From: Rhizomys pruinosus
Taxonomy: Eukaryota > Chordata > Mammalia > Rodentia > Spalacidae
DNA: 64,000 nucleotides
NCBI GenBank assembly: GCA_009823505.1
Contig: VZQC01006697.1
Coordinates: 1,055,474 to 1,119,473 of the forward strand
Direction of reading: 5' to 3'
The notes below the pieces were generated by a model. The model made no database searches. It was not told the origin of the DNA and worked only from the letters and a program-made list of their open reading frames with translations. Positions 34,191 to 46,420 of this stretch are shown piece after piece (position 1 is the stretch's first letter; the number at the start of each line of letters is the position of its first letter). The translations under genes were made by a program, and so were the position numbers.

Positions 34191-36026
34191 TTCTGGGTTA
34201 AGTAAGGCATGAGTGGAAGTACGACTGAGAGGAAAGTTGCACCTGTAAGTCTGTGTGAGAAAATAAACATGGCCTCATGAAAAATTGCAGAGAACAGGTC
34301 ACACAGGTTGGGCTGATGCACTTTCCTATTAGTCCTGACTTCATGCTTGTGCCAGAGCTCCAAAAGGGTACTGCCTAGAAAGAGCCAGAGGCCAGAGGTT
34401 AGGCCTGTTGGTGGTAGAATTTGTTTAGATAAATTTGGTGGATCAAAGGATTTGGTAAGACATGAAAACAGAGACAGTTGAAAATTGTCAATTTTAAACT
34501 GCTCCTTAAGGGCATTAATTTCCTTAGTTTCAAAGTAATTAAGTATAGTATTTCTGAGAAAATATTGTTTTAAATTAAGTAGTTATTGAAATTGCTTTGC
34601 TTATGGCTAACTGAAAATAAAGCACCTTTTAAAAGTGTTACTTATGAGAAGCCTGAAGGTTATATTAGGACTTTAACTTGGAAAAGAGTTCCCAATATTT
34701 AATGTGCATAGAGAGGAAATAATTCTGGCAGCTAATTTCTACTTTAAAACACAGAGTGGCTCTACATATGGTGCCTACAATTGCAAATTATATGAGCTCA
34801 GGATAGCCGAGCAAGCCAGGACACATTGGGACAAGACAAGGACTGACGGCCAATCAAGCTAAGGATACCTAGCAGAGTAGTATGCCTTCCCATGGCAAGG
34901 AGGCTGTGGAATGCCCCTGAAAGTTAGGCCCAAGTGTAGTGGAAAAGAAAGTGGGGAGATGAGGAGGATAACAGGAAAACAAGAGCAACATTGGCTTCTT
35001 AACTGCTCTGCAAATTGAACTTTGCCTCAAGCCAGAACTCTAAAAGACCACTAAGTACTTGAGAGGTTTCACAAGTATTCAAAGCCTACCACTGCATTCT
35101 TTATGTCTTGTCTCCCCAGATGCATGTAACCATTTCTGATTATGGAAAGTATCCTAGCATTCTCTTGAAGTGAATCAAGATTTAGATCAAGCAGCTCTTT
35201 AAAGCTCAAAGTTACTGTCAATGCTGATTAAATAGAGAATTATAAATGATATAATTTCAAGATAACACTAAATAGTACATGTAGAAATACAGGGCAACTA
35301 TGAAGAAACAAGAAAATGAGTTGCTAGATCTGATCAACAAAGGGAAATGAGGGGTGGTAATAAGAGTAGAAGCACTAATGTTCTATATTTTATATAGCTT
35401 TTATTTTATATCTTTATGCAGTTTAAAATTTCAATGTATTCCAAATGTAAAAACATGTGAATTAGTATATTTATTTTTATTCTCTGCTAACTTGTTTACT
35501 GTTTGCTTAGTTCTTTGGTTAGTGCTGTCCATTTGAGGCCTCAACTGTTTCTCAGGAAATACTTTTGTAAGCTCCTATGCCTAAAAATTTCTTTAAGCTC
35601 TTATGGCTTAGTAATGCTACAGGAAGATGCTGGCTTTGGTTTTTAATAGTAATGGGTCAGTGAACCATTACTGTGATGGTGAAGTCTCATTTTATAGAAT
35701 GATTCAGAACTGAAGTAAGTTTTAAATGACTTACTAAAAAAGCAGAAATCAAACAGGTAACCCAAGGAAAAGGAAACTCGGGGATCCTTCTATATCCATT
35801 GTGCAATGGAGACCTCTCATAGGGGCATGTGTACATATGGAACAGGAAAAGCAACATTTGAAAATGTCAAGAAGAAGTCAGAAAGGCTTATACATGTCAA
35901 GTAATGTGTGACAAATTTTCAGTTTCCTAGGGAAAGAAATAATAATTACAGTGAGGAACTTATGCCTCTATCAACACGGGACGAACATTAGACCATATTT
36001 TTTTCTGGCATTCAAATAAGGCTTTA
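34191..36026. other. Unrecognised intronic sequence
   Basis: No exon, SINE or L1 text recognised. Confidence 0.5.
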
Positions 36027-37330
36027 TTTTTATTTTTATTTTTTTGTCTTTCTTTTTTCATTGTTAGTAAACTTTCCCCATAAGTCATACATGACTTCTC
36101 AATCAAATCCAGAGTCACTTCCCCTTCCATGTCCCCCACTCCACCCAAGTCCCTACACTCTGCCCTACATATCCTGCGTATTTTTCTGAGTCTTTCCAGA
36201 GTTTCTTTTCTTTCAGTTTTTTTAATTAATTAATTAATTGTGGGTGTATTCTTGTGTGTGTGAAAATATATATATATATATATAAGAGCAATATATATAG
36301 TATATACCATAGATTATACATATATCTATGCACTAAATATATACATACTGTCATACACATATCACTTGAATTGGAGGACATTTTCCCCTAATAGATGTCA
36401 TGTTTTCCTTAAGGAGGTGCTTGAAGGTTCCTCCTTGGCAATTCCAAACAACCAGCAATCCTGCACTTTTGCTCCACATTAGGGTATTTCCCTCCCATGG
36501 TCCCCCAAATGAAGTCCAGTAAGCATGCGTCCTATCTTTATACCCTTGTACTGGCCTCCATGATATAGCCCAGGTAGTCCAACAATGGCAGTCTATATTC
36601 TGACAATTCTGAAATCCCCTTAGCTGTTTAGTCCACAAGCTGGGTATCTCAGCAGTTCCCATCTGGCATTAAAGGTTTGGAGGATTCTTGGAGAGACATG
36701 AGTCTTTATTCCATATTGGGAGGTTAAAAAGCTGTGTCTCATGTCTTTGAGGAGTGCCAAAAGTGGTGGCAGCCTCAGGGTAGATGCACTTGCCAGTAAG
36801 AATTGAAGACAAGCCAAACCACAGTACTCTCTCTTTTTTTCTTTTTGTCTTTTTACTAAGATCTCAAGTTGGATGTCTGCAGTACAGTTTCTCTGGTCTT
36901 ACTGATTATTTCTGGTTGTACTTTCCTTTTGGATGCTTAAGGCTACACAGCCCAGATTAACCAATGTTTTTGTTTTCTAAAGGTCAGTTGAGGATATGGT
37001 CCTCAGGGGTTCTCTCAGGATTTTTTTAGGGGGAGGAGGGTTGAGGCGCCTTGCTCCCTTCAGCTTTTCATCCACCAGTTCCATCCACACGAGGACAAAA
37101 TCAGGTCTTGCTAGACCAGCCTTCCTTTTCTGAAGGATGAGAAGACTTTCCTCTTTATAGACTGTACACTGGCTGAAGTCCCATTAGTGGCTCTCCAAAA
37201 CCTCCATGAACAGGAAGATTGGTGACCCACATTTGTAGGACATTTCAAGAGATGCCCCCATGCATAAACAAGTGCCCCTCAATGGACGAGTAGAACATAT
37301 TTTTTAGCCCACATTAATGATGCTTACAGA
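36027..37330 (-). mobile_element. Probable older L1 3' UTR (antisense)
   Basis: It starts on + with T-rich tracts (36027-36062), a poly(A) tail if minus-stranded. Read on the minus strand there is a G-rich terminal piece (ggtggagtggggg, gaagtgactctggatttgat). Upstream are words like actacctgggctatatcatg and gaggccagtacaagg, reminiscent of rodent L1 3' UTRs. An AATT/TG/TA microsatellite (36219-36300) lies within. The subfamily and right boundary are uncertain. Confidence 0.45.
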
Positions 37331-39880
37331 CAAATAATTTCATTTCAATGAGGACATTGTCTTTGAAATATATTTTAACTGTTTTCTAAAAAGTTATCAA
37401 TGTGATGAGTACTCCCATACCAGGTGAGAACCTTGGAAATCTAGCATCATGTTCATTCTGTTGAAAAATGACAATTCTATTAAAATAGAATCCTCAAATG
37501 ATGGCTTTTTGTTGCATTTCTACAATGTTTTTTGATGATCAATAACCATTTTAGTGTCCATCTGTCCTTCTTTCCAGCGAGGAATCTATAGCATGCTCCA
37601 AGACTTCTTTTATAAGTCAACCTATTCTGCAGGGAATTCAGAATTGAGACACACCCCTGGATCAATTGTACTGTGCCTGACGCATGAGCAGAGCTTAAAT
37701 GTGTGGCAGTGTCTCAGTCAGTGTTCTTTTCTATGGGGAGGACAAGTGTCTTCTTTTGGATCAGGGTGTGGCCTCTAGATTCAGTTCTTGTTATTGCTAT
37801 TGTTATTCTTTGTGACAAGTCTATTCTTATAATAACTGCTTTCAGCTTGAAGGCTTTTCTCCGAATATGTCAGCAATGTAGATTTAGGTATAATAGAATC
37901 CTTCAGCACCCAAAAAGCCTCCAGTTTTCTTTCTTTATTTTTAGCTTCCTGAAATAGAGAATGAAATAATTGTTTCAGGTTATGGTCAACAAATTTAGGT
38001 GCAAATAAATGAGTCAAATAAAGACATTTATTTATGAATGATTATCTCATGGGTAAATACCAGTTGTTTCATGTGAAATGCTAAGACTCACCCAGAGAGT
38101 AACATAATTGTTCTACCATGTGACCTTGGCACTGATAATTTAAAAACAGTACACATGGTAGTGTCCATAGACAGACTGAAGAACCAAACAGTAGAAGAAA
38201 TATTTAACCAAAAATTTATTATATAGAAATTCACATCGATAGTAAATTGTTAATTAAGTTCATTTATTTTATCATTTGGTGCCGTTGTTTCAAAGATCAC
38301 ATTGTAATACACAGATTGTATGAAGTGAAAAAAGTATTAACCAGTGATTGTGTAGTAAGATGTTGTGGACACACCAAGCTCAGAAGTGCTAGTGATCTCA
38401 TCCATTAGCTGTGATCAACTGTCAGTTGTTCACAGAAACCTTTCTCATTTACTATCATACTGAACATTTGCACTAATTTATGAAGAGAGAACATAAAAAT
38501 TATCCCTGCTCTATGCAGGAGGAAACCCAGGCTTGTGATCATAAATTAATTTATTCTTGATCAAATGTCTTGTCAGGGAGAAAGACAAAGTCCATCGCAG
38601 ATCTTTTCTGGGTCTCCTCCTTCCTCAAAGCTTTCTTCACAGGATCAACAAGATACTGTTTTAATTGGTGCATGTCAGCTTTCTTCACTGAATTTTTGCT
38701 ATTTCACGATGTTTTAACTGTCTTTGCACCTTGAATATATATGGTATTTGATTAGAGAGAATAAAATGTGATCTCTGGAGTTTTAATCTCTACAAATTTG
38801 GAGTTTTCTCTGATTGGCTAGTCAAAATAATTTTGACTAGAACTCAAACCACCCACTATTTTAAAAAAGAAAAAAAAAACCTGTATTTTCTTGATAACCT
38901 GTATACATTCATTCTGGCTTACTTACATAAAGAAATTTCTTTGTGTTTGCTCATGGGCTTTGGGAAGAGCCTTAAAAGCTTCTGACCTTAAGAAGTGAAA
39001 AGTCTAATGGGAGGCATTGAAAATGCTAGTTAAAATCATTAAAAATGTGCACAATTGAGCCTTCTTAATGAACAAAGAATAGCATAGGACCATGAATGCA
39101 CATGCATTGGAGTGTGATTCAAGTCAAAAAAGAAATGAATACTGATCAAGGCAATAACATAGAAATGCCTTGAAAATGCTATGCTTAGTGGAGGAAGCCA
39201 GGCACAAAAGGCCACACTTTGTAGCACTGCATGTAGTTTAACTATCCAGAATAGACAAACGTAATCAATCAAAGCATTAAGCAAGAGATGGGCTAAATGG
39301 GTCAGAAGATTATAGGTAGTACAGGATGACATCTAAAACATACATAGTATCTTTTTGTTATGGTAAATGATGATAGGTGTAAAATTGTGGTTACATTTAA
39401 ATACATGAAATTGAGCAGTACATGAATTTCACTTTAATGAAGTGGTATCATAAGTAAAGGAAGAATAGAAGACATAGGACTAGAATAAAAGGAAGGGTAG
39501 AAAATGAGACACAAATATATTGCATGTTTTCTGTTTTTTTCTTTCCCATTTTGATTGTTTTCATGATGCCAGTGATTATGGAGGCAACACTCCATTAGCT
39601 GAAGAGAGTGCTTGTATTCAGGCTTCTATGTGGACCTAGTGATTTTGGATATTTTCTTTTATGACCCAATTATTGTATGCGTCACACCTCCACATCCAAG
39701 ATTCTCATATTTGTTCCAAATATGTATAAAACAATTCTCGCCTACTTTAACTTCATTCATAGTTTGAATTTAGTAATTCACTTTTAATTGCTTATGTATA
39801 TTAGCAGAGAAGACTATATAACTTGCATTTGCTTGAGATACTGACAGAAATAATAAGTTTTTTTATATTTGTTATTTGTT
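37331..39880. other. Unrecognised intronic sequence
   Basis: No supported gene or repeat. A perfect 23 nt palindrome is at 38818-38840. Confidence 0.5.
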
Positions 39881-39882
39881 AC

Positions 39883-40051
39883 TTTATTTATTTATTTATT
39901 TATTTAATTAATTTATACATGGTCTCCCTGTAGCCCCAGCTGGCTTGGAGCTCACTATATTAACCAGGCTGGCCAGAGATCCTCCTGTCTCAGAGATCCT
40001 CGTGCCTCTGCCTCCAGAGTGTTGGGATTAAAGCCGTGTGTCACCATGCCC
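39883..40051 (-). mobile_element. (TTTA)n plus B1 SINE (antisense)
   Basis: A TTTA repeat (39883-39905) is the decayed A-tail. The B1 follows with ggtctccctgtagccccagc, ctcactatattaaccaggct and gttgggattaaagccgtg, with a small internal duplication (gagatcctcctgtctca / gagatcctcgtgcctc). Confidence 0.9.
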
Positions 40052-40266
40052 ATATTATTTATTTGCTTTTACAAATGAATGATTTAGGGATTTGATCATT
40101 TTAAAATTCAAAATAAGGCTTGATATTGGATAACAACTACTACTTGGACATATGGGGCATGGATGAATGATAAAAGTAATAAATTATATAGAGGGCAGAA
40201 ATTCATTGGTGGAAGATGCAAAGAGTGAGTTAGAGCTGATAATATGTGATCCTTGATTGAATAATA

Positions 40267-40268
<2 letters not shown>

Positions 40269-40297
<29 letters not shown>
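40269..40297. repeat. (TA)n microsatellite
   Basis: An uninterrupted TA repeat. Confidence 0.95.
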
Positions 40298-40300
<3 letters not shown>

Positions 40301-40744
40301 TTTATAAAGATGTTAGGATGGGGTAGTTAGTTCAGGTGGACTAGAACATAATCCAATTTCATATAACAATATTTTAAATATTTTTTTCATTTAAAAATAT
40401 TACTTTTGTTTCCCCAAGTACCTTTATAAACTAGCAACATAAGGTGAACAATGATTATTAAGCTCCATGAAATAGTCAAGTCAAAGTGACTTGGTTTTTA
40501 TTCTTCCTATCCCAGCTTCTTCCCAGAGATCTAGTTAATTTTATAATCAATTTAGGGTCTATACATTTGATATAAAGAAAATGATTTTTTTCTTCTATAC
40601 TCAGATTCAAAGGAAATTCCTAATGCTTTTCCCTCTTGACTGTTCATACTAAAATGCAACCCTAAGGACAGTTGAGCAGGGTCCTGCAAATAGGACTCGT
40701 GTTTATCTGGAGTGTGAAGGAAGCACCTGAGCAGGAGGGTCAAA

Positions 40745-40895
40745 ACTCAAGTATTGGAGAAAGTACTAGTTTGTGAATGAGAAGACCTGGGTTCTCCCCT
40801 CTGAGCTCTGCCCAATAAGGCCTACTATCAGGCCCATTACCATTTTGTTGTTGTTTAATTTCCTCTTGGGTAAAAGGAGGGCACCGCACCTAGCT
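40745..40895 (+). mobile_element. Possible MIR SINE
   Basis: The order gagaagacctgggttctccc, gctctgcccaataag and tttcctcttgggtaaaagga resembles a MIR. Diverged. Confidence 0.4.
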
Positions 40896-41229
40896 GATTG
40901 CTAATGTATATTTCTCTTAAACATTCCTGGTTCTAAAAGAAAAATCTGCATTGTCAGCCAAGTGAGCTACCACTGTGAACTAATGAATATGGCATAATTG
41001 AACTTTCTATATCTCATTGAATGTATATGACCTGGTTTCTATTGCCCCACAAATGGACTCAAAGTTTCTAAAATCAAAAATTAGATTTCATCTATATATA
41101 AGATCAGGTTTATGAACAAGATTAGGAGAATGGAATGTTTGAGAGAAGAAATTGCTTCAATCTAAAAATGGAAAAAATTCAAATTCAGGTCTTCCTTGCC
41201 ACTTAAAGAAGGCTTAGGAAACAAACTTT

Positions 41230-42525
41230 ATTTTTAAATTAAATAATCCTATAAGTGAAAGAGATTGCTACCAGGTGATAGTATATGACAGCAAAATTAT
41301 AGAGAACATTTGTTTATACCAATCCCAAAGTAATTGTTATACAGTTTTTAATTAAAGCTAATGTGGACAAAAACAATTTATATCACCAATTAACTCCGAT
41401 TCATTACCGTTTTTATCAGCCTTTAAACCATGTTGTTTAATATACACATATTTACTTTTACTAAGTCCTAAATCACCATGTATCCTGTACACAGATTCTG
41501 GGCAAAGCTGGATACTTGCTGAACTCACGTCAATTAAACATGCACCAATCAAATATACACCCGTGTCCCTCTCCCACCCCTCCCACTCCTCCCAAGTCAC
41601 CATTTCAGTCAGCCTTCTGATGCAATCTTTCTGTTGTTCTTTTAATATGCATCCCTCTCCACGAGAAATATTTATAACTGGGTTATTGGTACTAGCATCC
41701 ACATATGAAAGATACCATTTGTCGTTTGCTTTTCTGGGACTGTGTTACTTCACTCAATCACACACAGTAACCCAAAACAGCATGGGTGAACTTGATGAAA
41801 TCTGTGCCTTGATTCCACCCTATAGGTATGTATAATACAACTGCTTTTTTGAGACTCATGGGTGAAAAATAAAAACCTAAAATAAAAAAAGTAGGATATA
41901 GATAGATATGAAAACTTTTTCTCAAAAAACCTTGCAATCCAAATCTTAAAACTAACTACGGGAAAGGATTTGTATTTTCCAACAGGACAGAGTATCACCA
42001 ACTTAATGGCTGAGAAAGAAAATGCAGCTTTTCAGTGAGTAGGATGTACCAGAAAGTGCCAGCAGAAGGATTGACTCCTCTGGGCATTGAAGGGAAGAAA
42101 TGCCTCAGATTGCTGCAGACATCAGGCCCCTCTCTGGATCCTATTAGTAACAACTATTTTTAATAAATCCTAACGAAGCTTACTTTCTAGGTGCCGCAAA
42201 GGTTTTAATACAAGAGACGTTCTTAACTCCCCCCCTTAGAATAAGGAGAAATATGATGATGATGAGGTCGTTCTCCAGCTGTAGATTGGAGCCAGCTGTT
42301 ATAGAGGTATTCTCTTGTAAAATCGGTAAAACTGCCTTCTTTAATTGACTAATGGACTTAGAAACTGTGAAAAGGATTATTCTCTATTCAGAGCCAAATA
42401 TAATGCTAAAGTCTCCTTAAGCTATGCACTTAAGCAAAATATATTAATACAGGAGCTCTGACATCAACAATGGATTATTCTACCAAGGAGATGTTGGCCA
42501 GGGGATCCAAGCNAAAAAAAAAAAA
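41230..42525 (+). mobile_element. L1 3'-UTR insertion with 5' inversion (twin priming)
   Basis: 41230-41760 matches 45520-46040 in direct orientation (minus-sense L1, including the last codons of ORF2 at about 41720-41757). 41766-42510 matches 45483-44735 as reverse complement (plus-sense L1). In the uninterrupted copy the two parts are neighbours. Here the upstream part is flipped and placed to the left, the signature of twin-primed L1 insertion. An A-run follows at 42514-42525. Confidence 0.75.
42513..42513. other. Assembly ambiguity (single N) next to an A-run
   Basis: A single n lies between ggggatccaagc and a 12-A run. The homologous place near 44710-44735 is a mixed C/A homopolymer, so this is probably an unresolved homopolymer. 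Confidence 0.9.
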
Positions 42526-42604
42526 GATATATAAATGGCCAATACATATTTTTAGCTACCAGAGAAATGTAAATTAACACTACTCTACCATCAGGAAAAT
42601 AAAT

Positions 42605-42726
42605 GGCACTGAGTACGTGACATATGCTTGTTATCCCAGCACTCCAGAGGCTGAAACAGGAAGCAACCATGAGTTCAAGGCCAGCCTGGGTCACAAGAGA
42701 CCCTACATCAAAAAACAAAAAAACTT
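42605..42726 (+). mobile_element. B1-like SINE (old)
   Basis: Contains ttatcccagcactccagagg and gagttcaaggccagcctggg, then an A-rich end. Confidence 0.75.
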
Positions 42727-42732
42727 AAATTT

Positions 42733-42940
42733 GGGGCTGTAGAGATGGCTCATAGGTTTAAGAGCACTGGCTGCTCTTGCAGAGGACCTGCAAGATTCCC
42801 AGCACCCATGTACTGGCTAAAACCTGCTCTTAACTCCAGGGGATCCAATGCCCTCTTCTGGCCTACATGGGCATTGCACAACACAGGTGCAGGCAAAACA
42901 CTCATACACATAAAATAAATGTATATATTTTTAAAAGAAG
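42733..42940 (+). mobile_element. B2 SINE
   Basis: Starts ggggctgtagagatggctca, with cttgcagaggacctg and cccagcacccatgt, and ends in an ataaaataaatg tail. Confidence 0.9.
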
Positions 42941-43062
42941 ATAAATGGCAACAGATGTTGGCAAAGATGTAAGGAGAGGGGAATGCTTATCTTCTAGTTG
43001 GTAAGAGTGTGAATTGTTGCAGCCACTATGGAGACATTCTGAAGGCTTCTCAGAAAACTAAA

Positions 43063-43290
43063 CAGGCTAGAGAGTTGACTCAGTGCCTAAGAGCACTGTC
43101 TGCTCTTGCAGAGGACCAAGGTTTGATTCCCAGCATTCACATGCAGCTAACAACCATCCTTAACTCCAGTTCCAGGGGAATCTGACACCATCTTCTAACC
43201 TTCATGAGCATTGCACACATTTACATACATGCAGCCAAAAGACTCATACACATAAAATAGTAAATAATAAATAAAACATTTCTTTAAAGA
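43063..43290 (+). mobile_element. B2 SINE
   Basis: Starts caggctagagagttgactca and contains cttgcagaggaccaaggttt and gattcccagcattcacatg. The tail is AATA-rich. Confidence 0.9.
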
Positions 43291-43302
43291 AAGCATAATT
43301 CT

Positions 43303-43452
43303 GGAGCCAGGCATGACGGCACACACCTGTAACCTTAGCACTCCAGAGGCTGGGTCATGGGGGTTAAGGAGTTCAATACCTGCCTGGGCTAAATGGTGTG
43401 TTCAAGGGCCATATGAGAAAACGAAAACAAAACAAAACAAAACAAAACAAAA
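43303..43452 (+). mobile_element. B1-like SINE (diverged) with (AAAAC)n tail
   Basis: Begins ggagccaggcatgacggcac, contains taaccttagcactccagagg, and ends in a repeated acaaa tail at 43425-43452. Confidence 0.75.
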
Positions 43453-43455
43453 AAA

Positions 43456-43596
43456 CAGAGAAAGATGCAGAAAAGTTATGGCAGAATGCATGATCTGGGA
43501 TGGGTAGGGGTGGGGTGGTGGGAAGGGAAGGGGATATATGCCTGAAATGAATTGGTAAATGCTGTATGAAATACACAATGCATCAATAAAAAAAAA
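43456..43596 (+). mobile_element. L1 3'-terminal fragment
   Basis: The module gagaaagatgcag ... cagaatgcatgatctggga, a G-rich stretch, and acacaatgcatcaataaaaa equals the L1 terminus at 545-690 and 14450-14580. Confidence 0.85.
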
Positions 43597-43744
43597 TGAA
43601 GGCTTGGGACAGCTTCCCTCATTTGAGTTCTCCCCTGTGTAATTGAGGGAACTTCTGTGACTGTCAGCCAAGGAAGTACAAAGCTGGGTGATTACACAAC
43701 TGATAACGAAACAATGAGTGAGAGAAGATTCTCCTTATCTCTCA

Positions 43745-44345
43745 TTTGATTAGAGTAATTTCTTTTTTTATTTTTTATTTTATTATTTTTAACATTTACT
43801 TTCATTTATTTCTTTTTTTAACAATAAGTAATAAGTTTTGAGTACAAGCATCCTTTATATAAAACCAATTTGCAAGCAGTTGTGCCCAAACCCACACAGC
43901 CCAAGCGTCCACCATCCAGCTGGAGGGGCTTGTATGTTGAATCAAGTTGATCGAATAAGCATCCAGTCTATATTGTTGTAGTTTTGCTATTCACCCCAAT
44001 CGCAGCCTTTACATTCTACCACACCCCCTCTTCTGCAGATTGTTCCCTAGGCTTAGAAAAAGGGCACAGGTGGACAAGAAGCAAAATAGTCTACTTTCTC
44101 TGGAGATGTCGTTTTGGACTCTGACCAGTTCTGGCTGTTTCTTTTCATCGGGTGACTGTTTGTTCAGGAATAACCTTTCAATCCTATTAATGAAGCACAG
44201 GAAATTAGATATACAGATATTTAAACAGTACTAATTATTATGGTAGGTTACTTTGGTATGGACACAGATGATTGGATGGTATACTAATCACTGAATTTCA
44301 TTTTTCTGTGAAAGATGACAAGGTCTTTATGTGGTTTATAACATC
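43745..44345 (-). mobile_element. L1 3'-UTR module with its own poly(A)
   Basis: A diverged minus-strand copy of the 1-535 module, preceded on + by T-rich text (43760-43820), that is, a poly(A) tail. It continues to the right into other L1 3'-UTR sequence, so it is probably the 3' end of the element reaching 46.4 kb. Confidence 0.75.
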
Positions 44346-46420
44346 TCCTAATCACTAGAGGATGTAAGCTTGTGACATCAGCCATGAATTATTCCTCCAA
44401 GCAGAGAACTAATAGCCATTTAGATTTGGGATACACAGACATATGGCTGCCACTGCTGTACAGTATTTCCAGGCAGGTGAGGTGAAGCTGATGCTGACAG
44501 AGGAGTCTTGCTTGACTTGAGGAGACCAATATTTGATTTATTGGTTTAGTGCCCTTTGGTAGCACTCTCTGGTATACCAGAGACCAACTGTACACTTGCA
44601 TGTGTGGTCTCAATACATCTTTCCCACGCTTACATCAGGTCTTTGACAGCAAGGCCTTACCGCCCCTCTTCTTGCAGGTATCCCAGTTTACAGGCAAGAA
44701 GCCTTTACCTTTTTTGGGGGAGTGGGGGGGTTGGATCCCATGGCTAACATCTCCTTGGCAGAATAATCCATTGCTGTATCAAAGCTCTCCTGTATTAATA
44801 TATTTTTGCTTAAATGCACAGCTTAGAGAGACTCTAGTATTATATTTGGTTCTGAATAGAGAATAATATTTTTCACAGTTTCTATGTCTATTAGTCAATT
44901 AAAGAAAGCAGTTTTTACCGGTTTTATAAGAGACAACCTCTAGAACAGTCAGCTTTAATTTACAGTTAGAGATTGACTTCATTACCATCATATTTTTCTT
45001 TGTTCTATGAAAAGGAGGTAAGAAAATCTCTCATATTAAAACTTTGTGGCACCTAGAAGGTAAGGTTCATTAGGACTTTTTATAAACAGTTGTTACAAAC
45101 AGGATCCACTGAGATGTTTGATGCCAGTAGCAGTCTTAGGTTTTTCCTCCTTTTAATGCTTAGATGGGCCAACTTCTCTGCTGGTATTTCTTGGTACGTC
45201 CTACACAATGCAAGGCTGTATCTTTTCTTCCTCAGCCAGTAAGTTGGTGACGTTTTGACCTGTGGGAACAAACAAATCTTTTCCCCATAGTTAGATTTAA
45301 GACTAAATTGAAAAATTTTTGGCAAAAAGGTTTAAAATATAACTGTATCCCCCCCCTTTTAATTCTAGGTTTTTATTTTTTGACCCATGAGTCTCAAAAA
45401 GGCAGTTGTAGTACACATGCCTTAGGAAGGAATCAAAGTGCAAATTTCATTAAATTTATCCAAGCTGTTTTGAGTGACTGTATGTTGTTAATTTGGGAAG
45501 CACACATAAATCCTTAAGTTAAATTATCCTACAGGTAAAAGAGAATGTTACAAGATGATACTGTATAATACAAATATTATAGAGAACATTTGTATATGTT
45601 AATCTCAAAGTTATTGTTATACAGATTTTAAGGAAAACAAATATGAACAACAATTTATATTTCCAATTAACTCAGATGTATCATTCTTTTAATCAAACAC
45701 TTTAAACCAATGTTGTTTAACATAGACATTTTAATTTTACTAAGTCCTAAAATACCATGTAATTTGTAGATAGAGTTTGAGCAAAATTGGATACTTGTTG
45801 AACTCGTGTCAATTAAATATACATTAATCGAATATAGACCTGTGTCCCTCTCCCAACCCTCTCACCCCTCCCAATTCACCATTTCAGTCAGTTTTATGAT
45901 GCAGCCTTTCTGTTGTTGTTCTTTCAATATGCATCACTCTACACAAGAAATATTTTCAACTGGGTTATTGACGCTAGCATCCAAAGATGAGGGATACCAT
46001 TCATCGTTTGTTTTTCTGGGACTGTGTTACTTCACTTAACATACTATCTTCTAGCTCCACCCATTTACCTAAAAAGATCATGATTTTGTCTTTCTTTACT
46101 GCTGCATAGAACTCCATTGTGTATATGTACCACATTTTCTCTATCCACTCATCAGCTGAGGGGCATTTGGGTTGGTTCCAGCTTTTTGCTATTGTGAACA
46201 GAGCTGCAATAAATATAGCTGTGCATGTATTTCTGCAGTAAGATGAGTCTTGTGGGTATATACCCAGGAGTGGTATGATTGGGTCAAATGGTAAGCTCAT
46301 TTTGAGTCTTCCAAGGGTTCTCCACACTGCTTTCCATAGTAGCTGTACAAGTTTACATTCCCACCAGCAATGGATGAGTGTTCCCCTTTCCCCACAACCT
46401 CTCCAGCACTTGATATCATT
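44346..46420 (-). mobile_element. LINE-1 3' part: ORF2 C-terminus and long 3' UTR
   Basis: Minus-strand L1. The ORF2 C-terminal end is at 46001-46327, and homologous text reaches about 46420. The 3' UTR runs leftward for about 2.2 kb to the module at 43.75-44.34 kb. Two parts of this UTR recur in rearranged form at 41.2-42.5 kb. Confidence 0.75.
46001..46327 (-). pseudogene. L1 ORF2 C-terminal fragment
   Basis: An open 108-codon piece of L1 ORF2 with typical C-terminal text: LPFDPIIPLLGIYPQDSS, WNQPKCPSADEWIEKMWYI and MEFYAAVKKDKIMIFLGKWV, ending QKNKR and a stop at 46001. The RT domain is absent (5' truncation). It cannot act alone. Confidence 0.92.

Larger units (their letters stand above)
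42526..43062 (+). mobile_element. Old L1 ORF2 fragment, interrupted by SINEs
   Basis: The piece 42526-42604 (ataaatggccaatac ... gagaaatgtaaattaacact) and the piece 42945-43062 (acagatgttggcaaagatgt ... ccactatggagacattctga) are consecutive parts of L1 ORF2. Two SINEs (42605-42940) separate them. Confidence 0.7.
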
